From assembly GCA_944393205.1 (NCBI GenBank), contig CALXZI010000007.1, forward strand, positions 1 through 52,140: a stretch of 52,140 bases of DNA, in the 5' to 3' direction. Below the pieces are notes generated by a model. That model saw nothing but the letters and a program-made list of their open reading frames with translations, had not been told where the DNA came from and did no database searches. Every line of letters starts with the position of its first letter. The first letter of the stretch is position 1. Position numbers and translations under genes: made by a program. This DNA comes from an uncultured Alphaproteobacteria bacterium (GTDB lineage: Bacteria > Pseudomonadota > Alphaproteobacteria > RF32 > CAG-239). Below are positions 22,609 through 33,010 of this stretch, piece by piece.

Positions 22609-23112
22609 ATGAAAAAACACCCTTTGCAAGATATGCTGGAACCGGTCATTTCCAACCTCGGTTATGAGACGGTTCGGATTCTGACCATCGGGCAGGTTAA
22701 CCCGACCTTGCAGGTCATGATAGACTTGTCAGACGGCAGTCGCGAAATTAATGTGGATGATTGTGCCAAAGTCAGCCGTGCTTTGTCGGCAGTTTTGGAT
22801 GAAAAAGATCCGATTAAAGATAAATATTCGTTAGAAGTCAGCTCACCCGGCCTTGACCGACCGCTGACCAAACCGGAACATTTTAAGCGTTTTACCGGTT
22901 ATACGGCAAAAGTTGAAACCGAGGCTGAAGTTGAAGGCCGCAAACGCATTAAAGGTATCATTACGGATATTGATAAAAAAAACAATGTTCATATAAATAT
23001 GGACGACAAAGAATACGTTATTGCCTTTGACAATATTACCAAAGCCAAAATCGTCATCACCGACGAGCTTTGGGCAAAGTATGAGGCAGAGCAGGAAAAT
23101 ATTAATCTTTAA
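22609..23112 (+). CDS. rimP: Ribosome maturation factor RimP
   Basis: RimP assists 30S subunit maturation. The 168-aa product has the N-terminal KH-like domain with LTIGQVNPTLQVMIDLSDG and INVDDCAKVSRALSAVLDE. The signature SLEVSSPGLDRPL is present, followed by an SH3-like C-terminal domain. The start is the ATG at 22609; in-frame starts further up would overlap the leader hairpin. It is the first gene of the rimP-nusA-ylxR-infB-rbfA operon. Confidence 0.94.
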   Translation: MKKHPLQDMLEPVISNLGYETVRILTIGQVNPTLQVMIDLSDGSREINVDDCAKVSRALSAVLDEKDPIKDKYSLEVSSPGLDRPLTKPEHFKRFTGYTAKVETEAEVEGRKRIKGIITDIDKKNNVHINMDDKEYVIAFDNITKAKIVITDELWAKYEAEQENINL

Positions 23113-23135
23113 CTTTAAGATTTAAGAGGAGCGCA

Positions 23136-24656
23136 ATGGAAAATACAGAAAATATGCCCAGACCGGAAATCGTTTTAGTCGCCGATACGGTCGCCCGTGA
23201 AAAAAACATTGATAAGGAAGATGTTTTTGTCGCGATGGAAGTTGCCATTCAAAAAGCCGGACGTTCGCGTTACGGTTTTGAGCACGATATTCGTGCCAAA
23301 ATTGACCGCAAAACCGGTGCGATTTCTTTGGCGCGTTATCGCGAAGTGGTGGCAGATGATGCTGAAGTGGAAAATGAAGCGGCACAAATCCGCTTGAGTG
23401 ATGCTAAAGCTTACAACAAAGACATTAAAATCGGCGAGTTTATTATTGACCCTCTGCCGCCGATTGATTTTGGGCGTATTGCCGCACAAACCGCCAAACA
23501 GGTTATTGTGCAAAAAGTTCGCGATGCCGAGCGCAACCGCCAGTATGAAGAATACAAAGAAAAAATTGGGACGATTGTCAACGGCACAGTCAAACGGATT
23601 GAGTTTGGTAATGTTGTTTTAGACATCGGTAAAACCGAAGCCATTTTACGTCGTGATGAAATTATTCCGAGAGAAAAATTCAAAAACGGCGACCGCGTTC
23701 GTGCATATGTGTTAGACGTCCGTCGCGAAAACCGTGGTCCGCAGATTTTCTTATCACGTACTTGCCCTGAATTTATGGCTAAACTGTTTACTTCCGAAGT
23801 TCCGGAAATTTATGACGGCATTGTCCAAATTATGGGTGTGGCGCGTGATCCGGGCTCCAAAGCTAAAATTGCGGTCAAAGCCAACGATATGACGATAGAT
23901 CCGGTTGGCGCCTGCGTCGGTTTACGCGGTATTCGCGTGCAAGCGGTGGTGACCGAACTCCAAGGCGAAAAAATTGATATTGTGCCGTATTCAGAAGATA
24001 AGGCGCAATATTTGGTGGCAGCACTAGCACCGGCAGAGGTAACCAAAGTGGTGATTGATGAAGAGAACGGTCGTATGGAAGCGGTTGTTCCGCAAGAACA
24101 ATTTTCTATAGCTATCGGCCGCCGCGGCCAGAATGTCAAACTGGCTTCTCAACTTTTGGACGCCGATATTGACGTTTTGACCGAAGAGCAGGAGCAGGAG
24201 CGCCGCGCCAATGAAAACAAGGTTCGTTCGCAGCGCTTTATGGAAGCCTTGGATGTTGATGAGATGATTGCTCATCTCTTAATTGCCGAAGGATTTTCCA
24301 CGATTGATGAAGTTGCTTTTGTGGATTTAAAAGAGCTCTCTGAAATTGAAGGCTTTGATGAGGATGTTGCAACCGAATTGCAGCGCCGCGCCAAAGAGTT
24401 TGTGGAAAAGCGCAATAAAGACTTTGCTAAAAAGAGCAAAGATTTGGGCATTGATGAACAGCTCAAAACCATTGAGGGCTTGGATCAGGATATGATCATC
24501 AAACTGGCTGAAAACAATATAAAGACGTTGGATGATTTGGCAGATCTTGCCGCTGATGAATTGATTGAAATTTTAGGCGAAGATACCTTGACGGAAGTTG
24601 AGGCCAATCGTATCATCATGGCAGCCCGTGAGCACTGGTTTGCTGATGAAAAATAA
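23136..24656 (+). CDS. nusA: Transcription termination/antitermination factor NusA
   Basis: A 506-aa NusA that binds RNA polymerase and nascent RNA and controls pausing, termination and antitermination. The N-terminal domain is followed by an S1 domain (about 135-200, GTIVNGTVKRIEFGNVVLDI), two KH domains (IGRRGQNVKLASQLL near residue 325) and a C-terminal pair of acidic helix-hairpin-helix repeats (about 360-500). Two such repeats occur in many proteobacterial NusA proteins. AGAGGAG lies before the ATG. It follows rimP by 23 bases. Confidence 0.96.
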   Translation: MENTENMPRPEIVLVADTVAREKNIDKEDVFVAMEVAIQKAGRSRYGFEHDIRAKIDRKTGAISLARYREVVADDAEVENEAAQIRLSDAKAYNKDIKIGEFIIDPLPPIDFGRIAAQTAKQVIVQKVRDAERNRQYEEYKEKIGTIVNGTVKRIEFGNVVLDIGKTEAILRRDEIIPREKFKNGDRVRAYVLDVRRENRGPQIFLSRTCPEFMAKLFTSEVPEIYDGIVQIMGVARDPGSKAKIAVKANDMTIDPVGACVGLRGIRVQAVVTELQGEKIDIVPYSEDKAQYLVAALAPAEVTKVVIDEENGRMEAVVPQEQFSIAIGRRGQNVKLASQLLDADIDVLTEEQEQERRANENKVRSQRFMEALDVDEMIAHLLIAEGFSTIDEVAFVDLKELSEIEGFDEDVATELQRRAKEFVEKRNKDFAKKSKDLGIDEQLKTIEGLDQDMIIKLAENNIKTLDDLADLAADELIEILGEDTLTEVEANRIIMAAREHWFADEK

Positions 24657-24680
24657 AGTTTTCTGATATAGGGGAAAACA

Positions 24681-25250
24681 ATGGAAAAAGAAACAGAGAG
24701 AAGATGTATCGTAAGCGGCGGGGTCAAGCCTGCTAATGAGCTTCTTCGCTTTGTCAAGACCGAAGACAGCCGCTTGGTTCCGGATTTTAATAAAAAACTT
24801 CCGGGCCGAGGGCTGTATGTTACCAACTCGCGTAAAATGCTAAAAACCGCGTTGGATAAAAACTTATTTATAAAATCAATTCATTGCCATTTGAAAATTG
24901 AAGAAAATTTTTTAGAAATGGTGGAAAATCTGTTGCATAAGAAAGGGCTGGAAGCAATAAATCTGGCGCGGAAAGCTGGGGCTGCCGTTGCCGGTTTTGA
25001 GAAAGTAAAAGATAATATATTAAAAAATAAAGTTGCTTTCGTGATTGAAGCGGCGGATGCCGGTCAAGACGGAAGCGAAAAGATGCAGGCATTGTCAAAA
25101 GGTTTGGAAATCTTAAAAGTATACACCACCGATGAATTGGACAATGCTTTAGATAAAGTAAATACGGTTTATATTGCTGTTCTAAAAAGCAACATAGCCG
25201 GAATGGTTTACACAAATCTGAAAAGGTATCAGACTTTTTTGGATGCGTAG
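24681..25250 (+). CDS. YlxR/DUF448 RNA-binding protein
   Basis: A 189-aa protein with an N-terminal YlxR domain (RRCIVSGGVKPANELLRFV, then LPGRGLYVTNSRKMLKTAL) and a C-terminal L7Ae-like part (GLEAINLARKAGAAVAGFEK, then VAFVIEAADAGQDG). This two-domain form is usual in alphaproteobacteria and is always next to nusA and infB. It probably binds nucleic acid in connection with transcription or translation; the exact role is not known. GGGGAAAA precedes the ATG. It lies 24 bases after nusA and 19 before infB. Confidence 0.9.
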   Translation: MEKETERRCIVSGGVKPANELLRFVKTEDSRLVPDFNKKLPGRGLYVTNSRKMLKTALDKNLFIKSIHCHLKIEENFLEMVENLLHKKGLEAINLARKAGAAVAGFEKVKDNILKNKVAFVIEAADAGQDGSEKMQALSKGLEILKVYTTDELDNALDKVNTVYIAVLKSNIAGMVYTNLKRYQTFLDA

Positions 25251-25269
25251 GTGATGGAGAACAAAATAT

Positions 25270-27759
25270 ATGGCTGACGAGAATGCAAAAGGAAAATTGA
25301 CATTATCCGGAAAATCAACCCTGACATTAAAAAATGTCGGGAAGTCATCTTCTTCTGACGGAAGAAAGATGGTTCAAGTTGAAGTCCGTAAAAAAAGGAT
25401 CGTTCCTTCAACGACGCCGTCACCGGCAGCAAAGGTGGAAATTGACGAGGCAACGGCTCAAAAGCTGCGTTTGATTGCCGAGGCAAAGGAACATGAAGCC
25501 AAACGTCGTCAGGAAGAAGAGGCAAAAGAAGTTTTGCGCCAAAAACAACGCGATGAACAAGCGGCGCGTTTGGCGGCGGAAGAAAAAGCTAAAGAAGAGG
25601 AAGAACGTCGCCGTCAGGAAGAAGAAAAAGCCCGTCAGGAAGAAGAAAGGCGTGTTCAAAATCAGCCCAAAGCAGAAAAGCCTGCCGAGAGCGAAGAAAA
25701 ATATTATTCAAAAGGACGCAAATCTAAAGATTATGATGATGAGGACGATGATGATTATCGCAAAGATAAAAAGTCATCATCTGGAGCTCATCATTTAAGC
25801 AAAGAAGAAACTTTTGAGCAGGAACGCAAAAAAATCCAAAAACGCAGTTTTGAATCGCCGCGCCGCAATAACAAAATTAATGTCAACAGTTTTATGAACG
25901 GTGATGACGATGATGATTACGGCTTTGGTGCACCGCGCCGACGCTTTAAGAAAAAGCAGCCTAAACCGGCCGCCCAACCTGTGGCACCGGCTGAAAAAAT
26001 CGTCAAAGAAGTTGTCGTTCCCGAGGTAATTACCGTACAGGAACTTGCCAACCGTATGGCGGAAAAAAGTGCGGAAGTTATTAAAAAACTGATGTCATTG
26101 GGTGTGATGGCAACCATCAATCAACCGATTGATGCTGATACGGCACAAATTGTGGTTGAAGAAATGGGACATAAATGCAAACGCGTGGCTGATAGCGATG
26201 TTGAAGAAGGTTTGACCGGTCCGGTAGACAATGCAGAAGATTTGTTGCCGCGCCCACCGGTTGTAACGGTGATGGGACACGTTGACCATGGTAAAACCTC
26301 ATTGTTGGATGCCTTGCGCGAAACCAACGTGGCTGCCAAAGAAGCCGGAGGTATTACTCAACACATCGGTGCGTATCAGATTGAAGTTTCCGGCGGTCAA
26401 AAAATTACATTTATTGATACCCCAGGACATGAGGCTTTTTCAGAAATGCGCGCCCGTGGTGCCAAAGTAACAGACATTGTGGTATTGGTGGTGGCTGCCA
26501 ACGACGGCATCATGCCGCAAACGGTGGAGGCAATTCGCCATGCTCAAGCCGCCGAGGTGCCGATTGTTGTGGCAATCAATAAAATTGACTTGCCTGGGGC
26601 TGATCCGATGCGTGTCAAGACAGAACTGTTACAGCATGGTATTGCCGTAGAAGAAATGGGCGGTGAGTGCTTATGCGCTGAAGTGTCTGCCAAAAAACGC
26701 ATTAACATTGACAAATTGGTGGAAGCAATTTTGTTGCAGGCCGAAATTTTAGACTTGAAAGCCAACCCGAACCGCAAAGCAGAAGGCACGGTGATTGAAG
26801 CCAAAATGGAAAAAGGCCGCGGTAGTGTGGCAACTGTTTTGGTACAGAATGGAACATTACGTATTGGCGATGTGTTTATTGCCGGTAAAGAATGGGGGCA
26901 TGTCCGCGCCATGTTTAACGAATTGGGCAAAAAAGTACACGAAGCCGAACCTGCAACACCGGTTGAGGTTTTGGGTTTGCAGGGTACCCCGTCTGCCGGC
27001 GATAATTTTATTGTTGTCAAAGATGAAACCCAAGCTAAAGAGGTGACCAATTATCGGATTCGCAAAGAACGTGAAGCGAAGTTGGTTAAGAGCGCTAAAT
27101 CGGCCATGGAACAAATGCTGGATAAGATTAAATCCGGTGAATCAAAGTATCTTTCGGTCATTATTAAAGCCGATGTTCAAGGCTCTATTGAAGCGATTGA
27201 AGGTACAATTAACAAACTTTCTACCAATGAAGTGTCGGTACATGTGTTGCATTCGGCGGTCGGTCCGATTTCGGAATCTGACATTTCGCTTGCCAAAGCC
27301 TCCAACGCTTTTATCATCGGTTTTAACGTCCGAGCGATTCCGCAGGCACGCGATATGGCGCGCCGCGACGGGGTTGATATCCGTTATTATTCCATCATTT
27401 ATGATGTGGCTGATGACGTTAAAAAAGGTTTGGAAGGTTTGCTTTCACCGGAAATTAGAGAAAAACTTTTGGGTTATGCCGAAATCCGTAATGTCTTTAA
27501 CATCACCGGCGTTGGCAAAGTCGGCGGCTGTATGGTGACCGAAGGCATTGTCAAACGCGGCGCTAAAGTCCGCCTGCTACGCGACAATGTGGTAATTCAC
27601 GACGGCAATCTGGCACAGCTCAAACGTTTCAAGGAAGATATTAAAGAAGTGCGCGAAGGCTATGAATGCGGCATGAGTTTTGAAAATTATAATGACATTC
27701 AGGTTGGCGACTTTATTGAATGTTATGAGCTTGAAACCATTGCGGCAAAACTGGCCTAA
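25270..27759 (+). CDS. infB: Translation initiation factor IF-2
   Basis: An 829-aa IF-2, the GTPase that places fMet-tRNA on the 30S subunit and promotes 50S joining. The N-terminal part (to about residue 250) is charged, with long Glu/Arg/Lys-rich coiled coils (about 65-150) and acidic patches. The GTPase motifs are GHVDHGKT at 336, DTPGHE near 383 and NKID near 437. The C-terminal domains end with [18 protein letters not shown] precedes the ATG. Confidence 0.97.
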   Translation: MADENAKGKLTLSGKSTLTLKNVGKSSSSDGRKMVQVEVRKKRIVPSTTPSPAAKVEIDEATAQKLRLIAEAKEHEAKRRQEEEAKEVLRQKQRDEQAARLAAEEKAKEEEERRRQEEEKARQEEERRVQNQPKAEKPAESEEKYYSKGRKSKDYDDEDDDDYRKDKKSSSGAHHLSKEETFEQERKKIQKRSFESPRRNNKINVNSFMNGDDDDDYGFGAPRRRFKKKQPKPAAQPVAPAEKIVKEVVVPEVITVQELANRMAEKSAEVIKKLMSLGVMATINQPIDADTAQIVVEEMGHKCKRVADSDVEEGLTGPVDNAEDLLPRPPVVTVMGHVDHGKTSLLDALRETNVAAKEAGGITQHIGAYQIEVSGGQKITFIDTPGHEAFSEMRARGAKVTDIVVLVVAANDGIMPQTVEAIRHAQAAEVPIVVAINKIDLPGADPMRVKTELLQHGIAVEEMGGECLCAEVSAKKRINIDKLVEAILLQAEILDLKANPNRKAEGTVIEAKMEKGRGSVATVLVQNGTLRIGDVFIAGKEWGHVRAMFNELGKKVHEAEPATPVEVLGLQGTPSAGDNFIVVKDETQAKEVTNYRIRKEREAKLVKSAKSAMEQMLDKIKSGESKYLSVIIKADVQGSIEAIEGTINKLSTNEVSVHVLHSAVGPISESDISLAKASNAFIIGFNVRAIPQARDMARRDGVDIRYYSIIYDVADDVKKGLEGLLSPEIREKLLGYAEIRNVFNITGVGKVGGCMVTEGIVKRGAKVRLLRDNVVIHDGNLAQLKRFKEDIKEVREGYECGMSFENYNDIQVGDFIECYELETIAAKLA

Positions 27760-27801
27760 ACCACCGACGTCTTGTCATAATAACAAAAAGGAAACAAAAT
27801 A

Positions 27802-28200
27802 ATGGCACAAAAAGAAGTATCACAGCGTCAGCTGCGTGTCGGACAGGAGATTAAAAGAGTTCTGACTTCGGCGTTAGAACGCGGTGAAGTGCATAGCGCC
27901 GAGCTGTTAGACGCTTTTATCACGATAACGGAAGTGCGTGTTTCGCCGGATTTGAAATATGCCACGGCTTATGTCATGACATTAAACGGCAAAAACCTTG
28001 GGCAGATTCTGGAAAAACTCAATGAAGACGCATGGATTTTCAAAAAACAGATTGCCACCAAATTGCAATTGCGTTTCACTCCGGAACTCAATTTTCGCGC
28101 AGACGACACATTTGTTGAGGTTGATAAAATTGAAAAACTGTTGCGAGATCCGAAAGTGGCGCAAGATTTGCAAAAAACAAATACAGAAGAAAATAATTAA
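27802..28200 (+). CDS. rbfA: Ribosome-binding factor A
   Basis: RbfA binds the 30S precursor and helps process 16S rRNA, and in many bacteria is important at low temperature. The 132-aa product has the KH-like core: RQLRVGQEIKRVLTSALERG, ITEVRVSPDLKYATAYV and LRFTPELNFRADDTF. It follows infB by 42 bases with a good AAGGAAA site. Unlike many alphaproteobacteria, truB and rpsO do not follow; mscL does. Confidence 0.93.
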   Translation: MAQKEVSQRQLRVGQEIKRVLTSALERGEVHSAELLDAFITITEVRVSPDLKYATAYVMTLNGKNLGQILEKLNEDAWIFKKQIATKLQLRFTPELNFRADDTFVEVDKIEKLLRDPKVAQDLQKTNTEENN

Positions 28201-28212
28201 GGATAAACAGCT

Positions 28213-28713
28213 ATGAAAAATTTTATTAATGAATTTAAAAAATTTGCCATGCGCGGCAATGTGATTGACATGGCCGTCGGTATCATTATTGGTGCCGCTT
28301 TTGGTAAAATCGTTGATTCGTTGGTCAAAGACATCATTATGCCGCCGATAGGCCTTTTGATGGGAAAAGTTGATTTTGCCAATTTATATTTTGTCTTGCA
28401 TGATGGTGCTGTTGCCGGACCGTATGTGTCGTTGGAGGCGGCGCAGGAAGCTGGTGCGGTAACCATGAATATCGGTATGTTTTTAAACGCCCTGATAAGT
28501 TTTGTGATTGTTGCTTTTGCCGTGTTTATTTTGATAAAAGCGATAAACACTTTGCAAGAAAAAATGTTAGCCAAAGAGAAAAAAGCCGAAGCAGCCGCTG
28601 CGCCGGCGACAAAGACTTGCCCGTTTTGTTGCACTGAAATTCCGTTGGCCGCCACACGCTGCCCACATTGCACTTCAGAACTTGCAGTAGCCAAAAAAAC
28701 GCGGAAGAAATAA
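28213..28713 (+). CDS. mscL: Large-conductance mechanosensitive channel with zinc-ribbon tail
   Basis: MscL opens at high membrane tension and releases solutes on osmotic down-shock. The 166-aa protein has the conserved N-terminus ([20 protein letters not shown]) with pore helix TM1, a periplasmic loop and TM2 ([18 protein letters not shown]). After an Ala/Lys-rich linker it ends in a zinc ribbon, CPFCCTEIP...RCPHCTSEL, then a basic tail. The zinc-ribbon extension occurs in some MscL homologues and would hang in the cytosol below the bundle. It lies 12 bases after rbfA and ends at a palindromic terminator. Confidence 0.95.
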   Translation: MKNFINEFKKFAMRGNVIDMAVGIIIGAAFGKIVDSLVKDIIMPPIGLLMGKVDFANLYFVLHDGAVAGPYVSLEAAQEAGAVTMNIGMFLNALISFVIVAFAVFILIKAINTLQEKMLAKEKKAEAAAAPATKTCPFCCTEIPLAATRCPHCTSELAVAKKTRKK

Positions 28714-28730
28714 AACAGATATTAACTCCA

Positions 28731-28770
28731 TAATCTAAAAGGCAGATTTTAAAATCTGCCTTTTAGATTA
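28731..28770. terminator. Perfect 40-base palindromic terminator
   Basis: The bases 28731-28750 are the exact reverse complement of 28751-28770, with TTTTAAAA at the centre. It lies between mscL (plus) and the YbhN-type gene (minus). In RNA the central bases form the loop. The run after the GGCAGA core provides T residues on either strand, so it can terminate both genes. Confidence 0.85.
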
Positions 28771-28787
28771 TTTAAAAATGCGAATAT

Positions 28788-29900
28788 TTATGAATTATGT
28801 CGCAAAGCGTCTTGTGCTTTTTCTTTCATATCATGCGCCTTTAGAGATAATTTTTTAGTTTTTTGAGCCAGATATTCTTTGATGCGCGTCAACCGTCGCT
28901 GCTGTTTGATTTCCTTTTGCCGATAGCCCAAATACCACTCATAAGAGAATAAAGCTATGCCGGAGACAGCCAACGGCAGAAGATAATAGATAATGCGGTA
29001 GGCAATCAATGCACCAAAAAGCAGGGCTTGGTTATCCGCTCCCGGAATAATGTTTGAAAAAACAAGTTCAAATACGCCCAAGCCGCCGGGAACCTGACTG
29101 TACACACCCAAAATTTGGGCAATAATAAACGCGCCGATAAACACATCAAACGGAATATCAATGAAATGAACAAGCGTAAAATAAAGCACAAGCGATGCCA
29201 TTAAAATATCAATGCTGCCGATGATGATTTGCGCCCATGCCATCTTAAACGACGGCATATTAAAAGCGATGCCTTTAATATCAATTTTCTTTTTATAAAC
29301 CAAACTGGCACCCAAATAAATTCCCAAACCGATGAATGATACAAAAGCAATTATTGCTGTTGTCAGATGCGATAAAGAACCTTCGCCGAAAGCGTGATTT
29401 GGCGTAATAACATAACCGATGATGATTAAAAAGAAACAGGCTACCAGATAAGTAAATCCCGAAAAAGTAATAATCTTTACGATTTCATTGGCATGCAGCC
29501 GCCAGCGCGTATACAGCCGATAACGAATGGCGCCGCCGGAAACAATGGCGTGGCCGGCATTGTTACTGACTGCAAAACCGATAAAACCGGCAAACATCCA
29601 ACGCCAGAAAGGCAATTTATGCTTAATATACTTTAATGCCAGAAAATCATATGAAGACAACGCGACATAACCTAAAAAAGAGGCGATACAGGCATAAGCC
29701 AAATTTTTGTGCGGAATGCTTAAGACGGCAGTTTGCAAATCAGCCCAATCATACTTGGCAAGCTGTTTGTAAATCATCAACGCCGCCAAAGCAAAGAAAA
29801 ACAATCCGGCCCAAGAAATAAGCCTTTTTATCAAGCGCTTGGTGCGATAAGCGATGCTCGTTGTCTTTTGCACGGTATGTTTTCTTTTTTTTAATTTCAC
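28788..29900 (-). CDS. YbhN/UPF0104-type flippase-like membrane protein
   Basis: A 370-aa integral membrane protein with about eight membrane segments and a basic, helical C-terminal tail. It belongs to the lysylphosphatidylglycerol synthase transmembrane (flippase-like) family; the motifs SNNAGHAIVSGGAIRYRLY and YSQVPGGLGVFELVF are characteristic. Related proteins include E. coli YbhN and the MprF flippase domain; the lipid moved here is not known. The start is a GTG (codon 29898-29900) with CGAGG 8 bases upstream. It follows the Sel1-repeat gene by 35 bases and is probably in one transcript with it. Confidence 0.85.
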   Translation of the reverse strand: MKLKKRKHTVQKTTSIAYRTKRLIKRLISWAGLFFFALAALMIYKQLAKYDWADLQTAVLSIPHKNLAYACIASFLGYVALSSYDFLALKYIKHKLPFWRWMFAGFIGFAVSNNAGHAIVSGGAIRYRLYTRWRLHANEIVKIITFSGFTYLVACFFLIIIGYVITPNHAFGEGSLSHLTTAIIAFVSFIGLGIYLGASLVYKKKIDIKGIAFNMPSFKMAWAQIIIGSIDILMASLVLYFTLVHFIDIPFDVFIGAFIIAQILGVYSQVPGGLGVFELVFSNIIPGADNQALLFGALIAYRIIYYLLPLAVSGIALFSYEWYLGYRQKEIKQQRRLTRIKEYLAQKTKKLSLKAHDMKEKAQDALRHNS

Positions 29901-29935
29901 GGATTTGCCTCGTTGATTAAAACACCACTGATAAT

Positions 29936-31063
29936 TTAATCTTTAGGTTTTATATTTTCATCTATATAACGGCGTATATTTTTACCAAAAGTCTGACGAA
30001 TATATGTTGTCAATTCGGAAGGTTGTTCTTTAAATGCTTCGGCGCGGCTTTGTGCTTGTAACAATTCCTCTATTTTCAAAGCCTTGGCCAGCGTATTGCG
30101 GTGTTCTGCGGCGTTTTTTGCACCGTAAACGGAAGCTATATTATAAAGAATGTGTGCCTGAATAATATTACGTGGATACATGGTTCCTTCAGCCAAAATT
30201 TGTGCCAATGCCATAATGGCATCCAAATTACCCTGTCCGACGGCAGCATTAAGATATTTGATGGCGTTGCCGTAATTTTGCGTAATACCTTGTCCGTTGG
30301 CGTACATCATGGCCAGCATATATTGAGCTTCATCAAAATTAACGGTGGCAGCCTCTCGGATTAAGCTGACGGCTTTATAATAGTCTTGCGGCACGTGAAA
30401 ACCTTGGTAATAAGCATAACCCAGCATAAATTTAGCTGTGTTATTGCCGGCATCGGCAGCTTGTTGAAAAAGTTTGATAGCTTGGTCTAAATTTTGTTCA
30501 TTGTTTTCGCTACTTAAATATATAAAAGCCAAATTCACCGCGGCATCATCGCTTCCGAGCTCTGCAGCACGGGCGAAAAGCTGGGCGGCCTTAAGATAAT
30601 TTTGTTTTGTGCCGATACCGTTAAAATAAAGGCTTCCCAAATTATTAAGGGCAATTTTATTGTCTTGTTCGGCAGCCATTTCATAATATTTGAAAGCTTG
30701 AGCATAATCGGATTGTACGCCGTCCGTACCGTATAAATACATATAACCCAAAGAGAGTTGGGCGCTGATATTTCCTTCATCGGCTAGACGAACGAGCCGT
30801 TGTAACGGAGTTTCTTCAATCGCTTTTTCGTCAGAACTTTGGGCAGTTTCAGTGTCCTCTGTTTCTACCGATTTTTTAATGAAAGAAAAATTTAAGAATG
30901 AAAAAATTCCCCGATCATCAGCCACGTTTTTTTCGGATTTTTGTTCTTGAATTTCTTCTGCGGGAAGCTCTTCGCCGATTCCGCCGGCCAAATCAAAGCT
31001 TTGTGCAAAAGTTGTGGCGGAAAACAAGGTGCAAAAGCAGAATAATGTTATAAATCTTTTCAT
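29936..31063 (-). CDS. Secreted Sel1-repeat protein
   Basis: A 375-aa protein with a signal peptide (cleavage near TFAQS) and about six Sel1/TPR-like repeats between residues 85 and 340, seen as SLGYMYLYG, LGSLYFNGIGT, LAFIYLSS, LGYAYYQG and LAMMYANGQGI. The N-terminal linker is acidic. Such repeats mediate protein interactions, often in the periplasm or during envelope stress. The following YbhN-type gene suggests a shared envelope role (inference). GAGG lies 7 bases before the ATG. Confidence 0.85.
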   Translation of the reverse strand: MKRFITLFCFCTLFSATTFAQSFDLAGGIGEELPAEEIQEQKSEKNVADDRGIFSFLNFSFIKKSVETEDTETAQSSDEKAIEETPLQRLVRLADEGNISAQLSLGYMYLYGTDGVQSDYAQAFKYYEMAAEQDNKIALNNLGSLYFNGIGTKQNYLKAAQLFARAAELGSDDAAVNLAFIYLSSENNEQNLDQAIKLFQQAADAGNNTAKFMLGYAYYQGFHVPQDYYKAVSLIREAATVNFDEAQYMLAMMYANGQGITQNYGNAIKYLNAAVGQGNLDAIMALAQILAEGTMYPRNIIQAHILYNIASVYGAKNAAEHRNTLAKALKIEELLQAQSRAEAFKEQPSELTTYIRQTFGKNIRRYIDENIKPKD

Positions 31064-31190
31064 CTAAAAACCTCGTCAAAAACAATTTGCAGTTATATTA
31101 AGCTAAAAAAAAAGCACTTTCAAGGCAAATATTGTTGTAAAAAAATAAAAAGAAGGTATGTTAAAGACTAAAAAAGGAAAGGGGAAATAT

Positions 31191-33008
31191 ATGCCGGTAG
31201 AAACACCGATTTACACGATAAAAAACGCCCGCTTGAGTTTCGGGCTGACGCCGTTGTTTACGGGGATTGATTTGAATATCAGCCGCGGCGATAAAATCTG
31301 TCTGGTCGGTCGTAATGGTTCGGGAAAATCCACTTTGCTGAAAGTGATTTGCGGGCAACTTGAACCCGATTCGGCAGAGATTTTTATTCAACCCGGTACA
31401 AAAATTTCTTATATGCCGCAAGAACCTGATTTCACCGGTTATGATACCTTGCGTCAGTATATTATGGCCGGTTTGGATAAAAATGATGGCGAGCAGGAAT
31501 ATAAAGCGGATATTTTAATCGGCCAGTTGGGGATTTTGGATAAACAGCCGCCGTCATCATCTTCCGGCGGCGAGCTGAAAAAAGCCGCTTTGGCAAGGGC
31601 GCTTATTGGTGAACCGGATATTTTGCTGTTAGATGAACCGACCAACCATTTGGACATTGCAACGATTGAAAAATTGGAAGAAATTATTGAAAAATTCAAA
31701 GGGGCGGTAGTGGTTATCAGTCATGACCGAATGTTTTTAAATCATGTGTCTCGTCGGAGTTTATGGCTGGATCGCGGCATTTTGCATTACAGCAATAAAG
31801 GTTTTGCGCATTTTGATGAATGGCAGGAGCAAATTTTGGAGCAAGAAATTATTGCCCAAAAATATTTAAATAAAAAAATTGAGGAAGAAACAGAATGGTT
31901 GCATAAAGGCGTTACCGCCCGCCGCAAACGCAATCAAGGAAGATTGCGGCGTTTGCAGCAGCTGCGTCAGGAACGGCGCGAGCAAATCAAACAAGTCGGT
32001 TCGGTTAATTTGGAGATAGATTCGGGCGAGCTGCGTTCACGTTTGGTGATTGAGGCAAAACATATCTATAAAGCCTATGGCGGTCGTGAATTGGTCAAAG
32101 ATTTCTCCATCCGCGTCATTAAAGGCAATCGTTTGGGTATTGTCGGACCGAACGGTGCCGGTAAAACCACCTTGATAAAGTTGTTAACCAAAAAGTTAGA
32201 ACCGGATTCGGGTTTTGTTCGTATCGGCAAAAATCTGGAAGAGGCTTATTTTGACCAAAACCGCATAACGCTGGATCCTAAAAAAACCTTGTGGAAGACG
32301 CTTTGCAATGAGGGCGATCATATCTGGGTTCGTGGTCATTATCGCCATGTTGTGGCATATCTGAAAGATTTTTTGTTTAAGCCCGATCAAGCGCAATGTC
32401 CGGTTTCATCACTTTCCGGCGGCGAGAAAAACCGCCTGATGCTGGCGGTGGCTTTGGCTAAACCTTCCAATTTTTTGGTATTGGACGAGCCGACCAATGA
32501 TCTGGACATGGACACCTTGGATTTGTTGCAAGAAGTTTTGGATGAATATCCGGGGACAATTCTGATTGTCAGCCACGATCGCGATTTTATGGACAAAGTG
32601 GCTACTTCGCTGTTGTATATGAAAGGCGACGGCACGATTACCGAACATATCGGCAGCTATTCCGAATTGTTGGAAAAAATTAAAGCCACACCGCCCAAAA
32701 AACAATCCGGCGGACAAACCCCATCGGCATCTGTTTCCGTCTTACCTTCCATAAAATCATCAGGCACGACAAAACTCTCTTACAAAGATCAGCGTCTGTT
32801 GCAAATTTTACCTGATGAAATCAGCGCGCTGGAAAAACGCATTGCTGAAATTGAACAACGGTTGTATACTGAAACAGATTTATATGCTACCGCGCCGGAA
32901 GAGTTTGACGCCTTAACGGAAGAATTACAATCCTGCCGCCTCCAAAAGGAAGAAAAAGAAAACACATGGTTGGAAATCTGCCTCAAAGCCGAAGCTTTGC
33001 AAAAATGA
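31191..33008 (+). CDS. uup: ABC-F ATPase Uup
   Basis: A 605-aa soluble ABC-F protein with two ATPase domains and no membrane segments. Domain 1 shows [25 protein letters not shown] and [11 protein letters not shown]; domain 2 shows [25 protein letters not shown] and [15 protein letters not shown]-terminal coiled coil (about 540-600) and the [15 protein letters not shown] stretch identify Uup rather than EttA. Uup binds nucleic acid and ribosomes. The start is the ATG at 31191 with AAAGGGG upstream; the ATG at 31158 has poor spacing. It converges on mutS with a gap of 2 bases. Confidence 0.92.
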   Translation: MPVETPIYTIKNARLSFGLTPLFTGIDLNISRGDKICLVGRNGSGKSTLLKVICGQLEPDSAEIFIQPGTKISYMPQEPDFTGYDTLRQYIMAGLDKNDGEQEYKADILIGQLGILDKQPPSSSSGGELKKAALARALIGEPDILLLDEPTNHLDIATIEKLEEIIEKFKGAVVVISHDRMFLNHVSRRSLWLDRGILHYSNKGFAHFDEWQEQILEQEIIAQKYLNKKIEEETEWLHKGVTARRKRNQGRLRRLQQLRQERREQIKQVGSVNLEIDSGELRSRLVIEAKHIYKAYGGRELVKDFSIRVIKGNRLGIVGPNGAGKTTLIKLLTKKLEPDSGFVRIGKNLEEAYFDQNRITLDPKKTLWKTLCNEGDHIWVRGHYRHVVAYLKDFLFKPDQAQCPVSSLSGGEKNRLMLAVALAKPSNFLVLDEPTNDLDMDTLDLLQEVLDEYPGTILIVSHDRDFMDKVATSLLYMKGDGTITEHIGSYSELLEKIKATPPKKQSGGQTPSASVSVLPSIKSSGTTKLSYKDQRLLQILPDEISALEKRIAEIEQRLYTETDLYATAPEEFDALTEELQSCRLQKEEKENTWLEICLKAEALQK

Positions 33009-33010
33009 TT

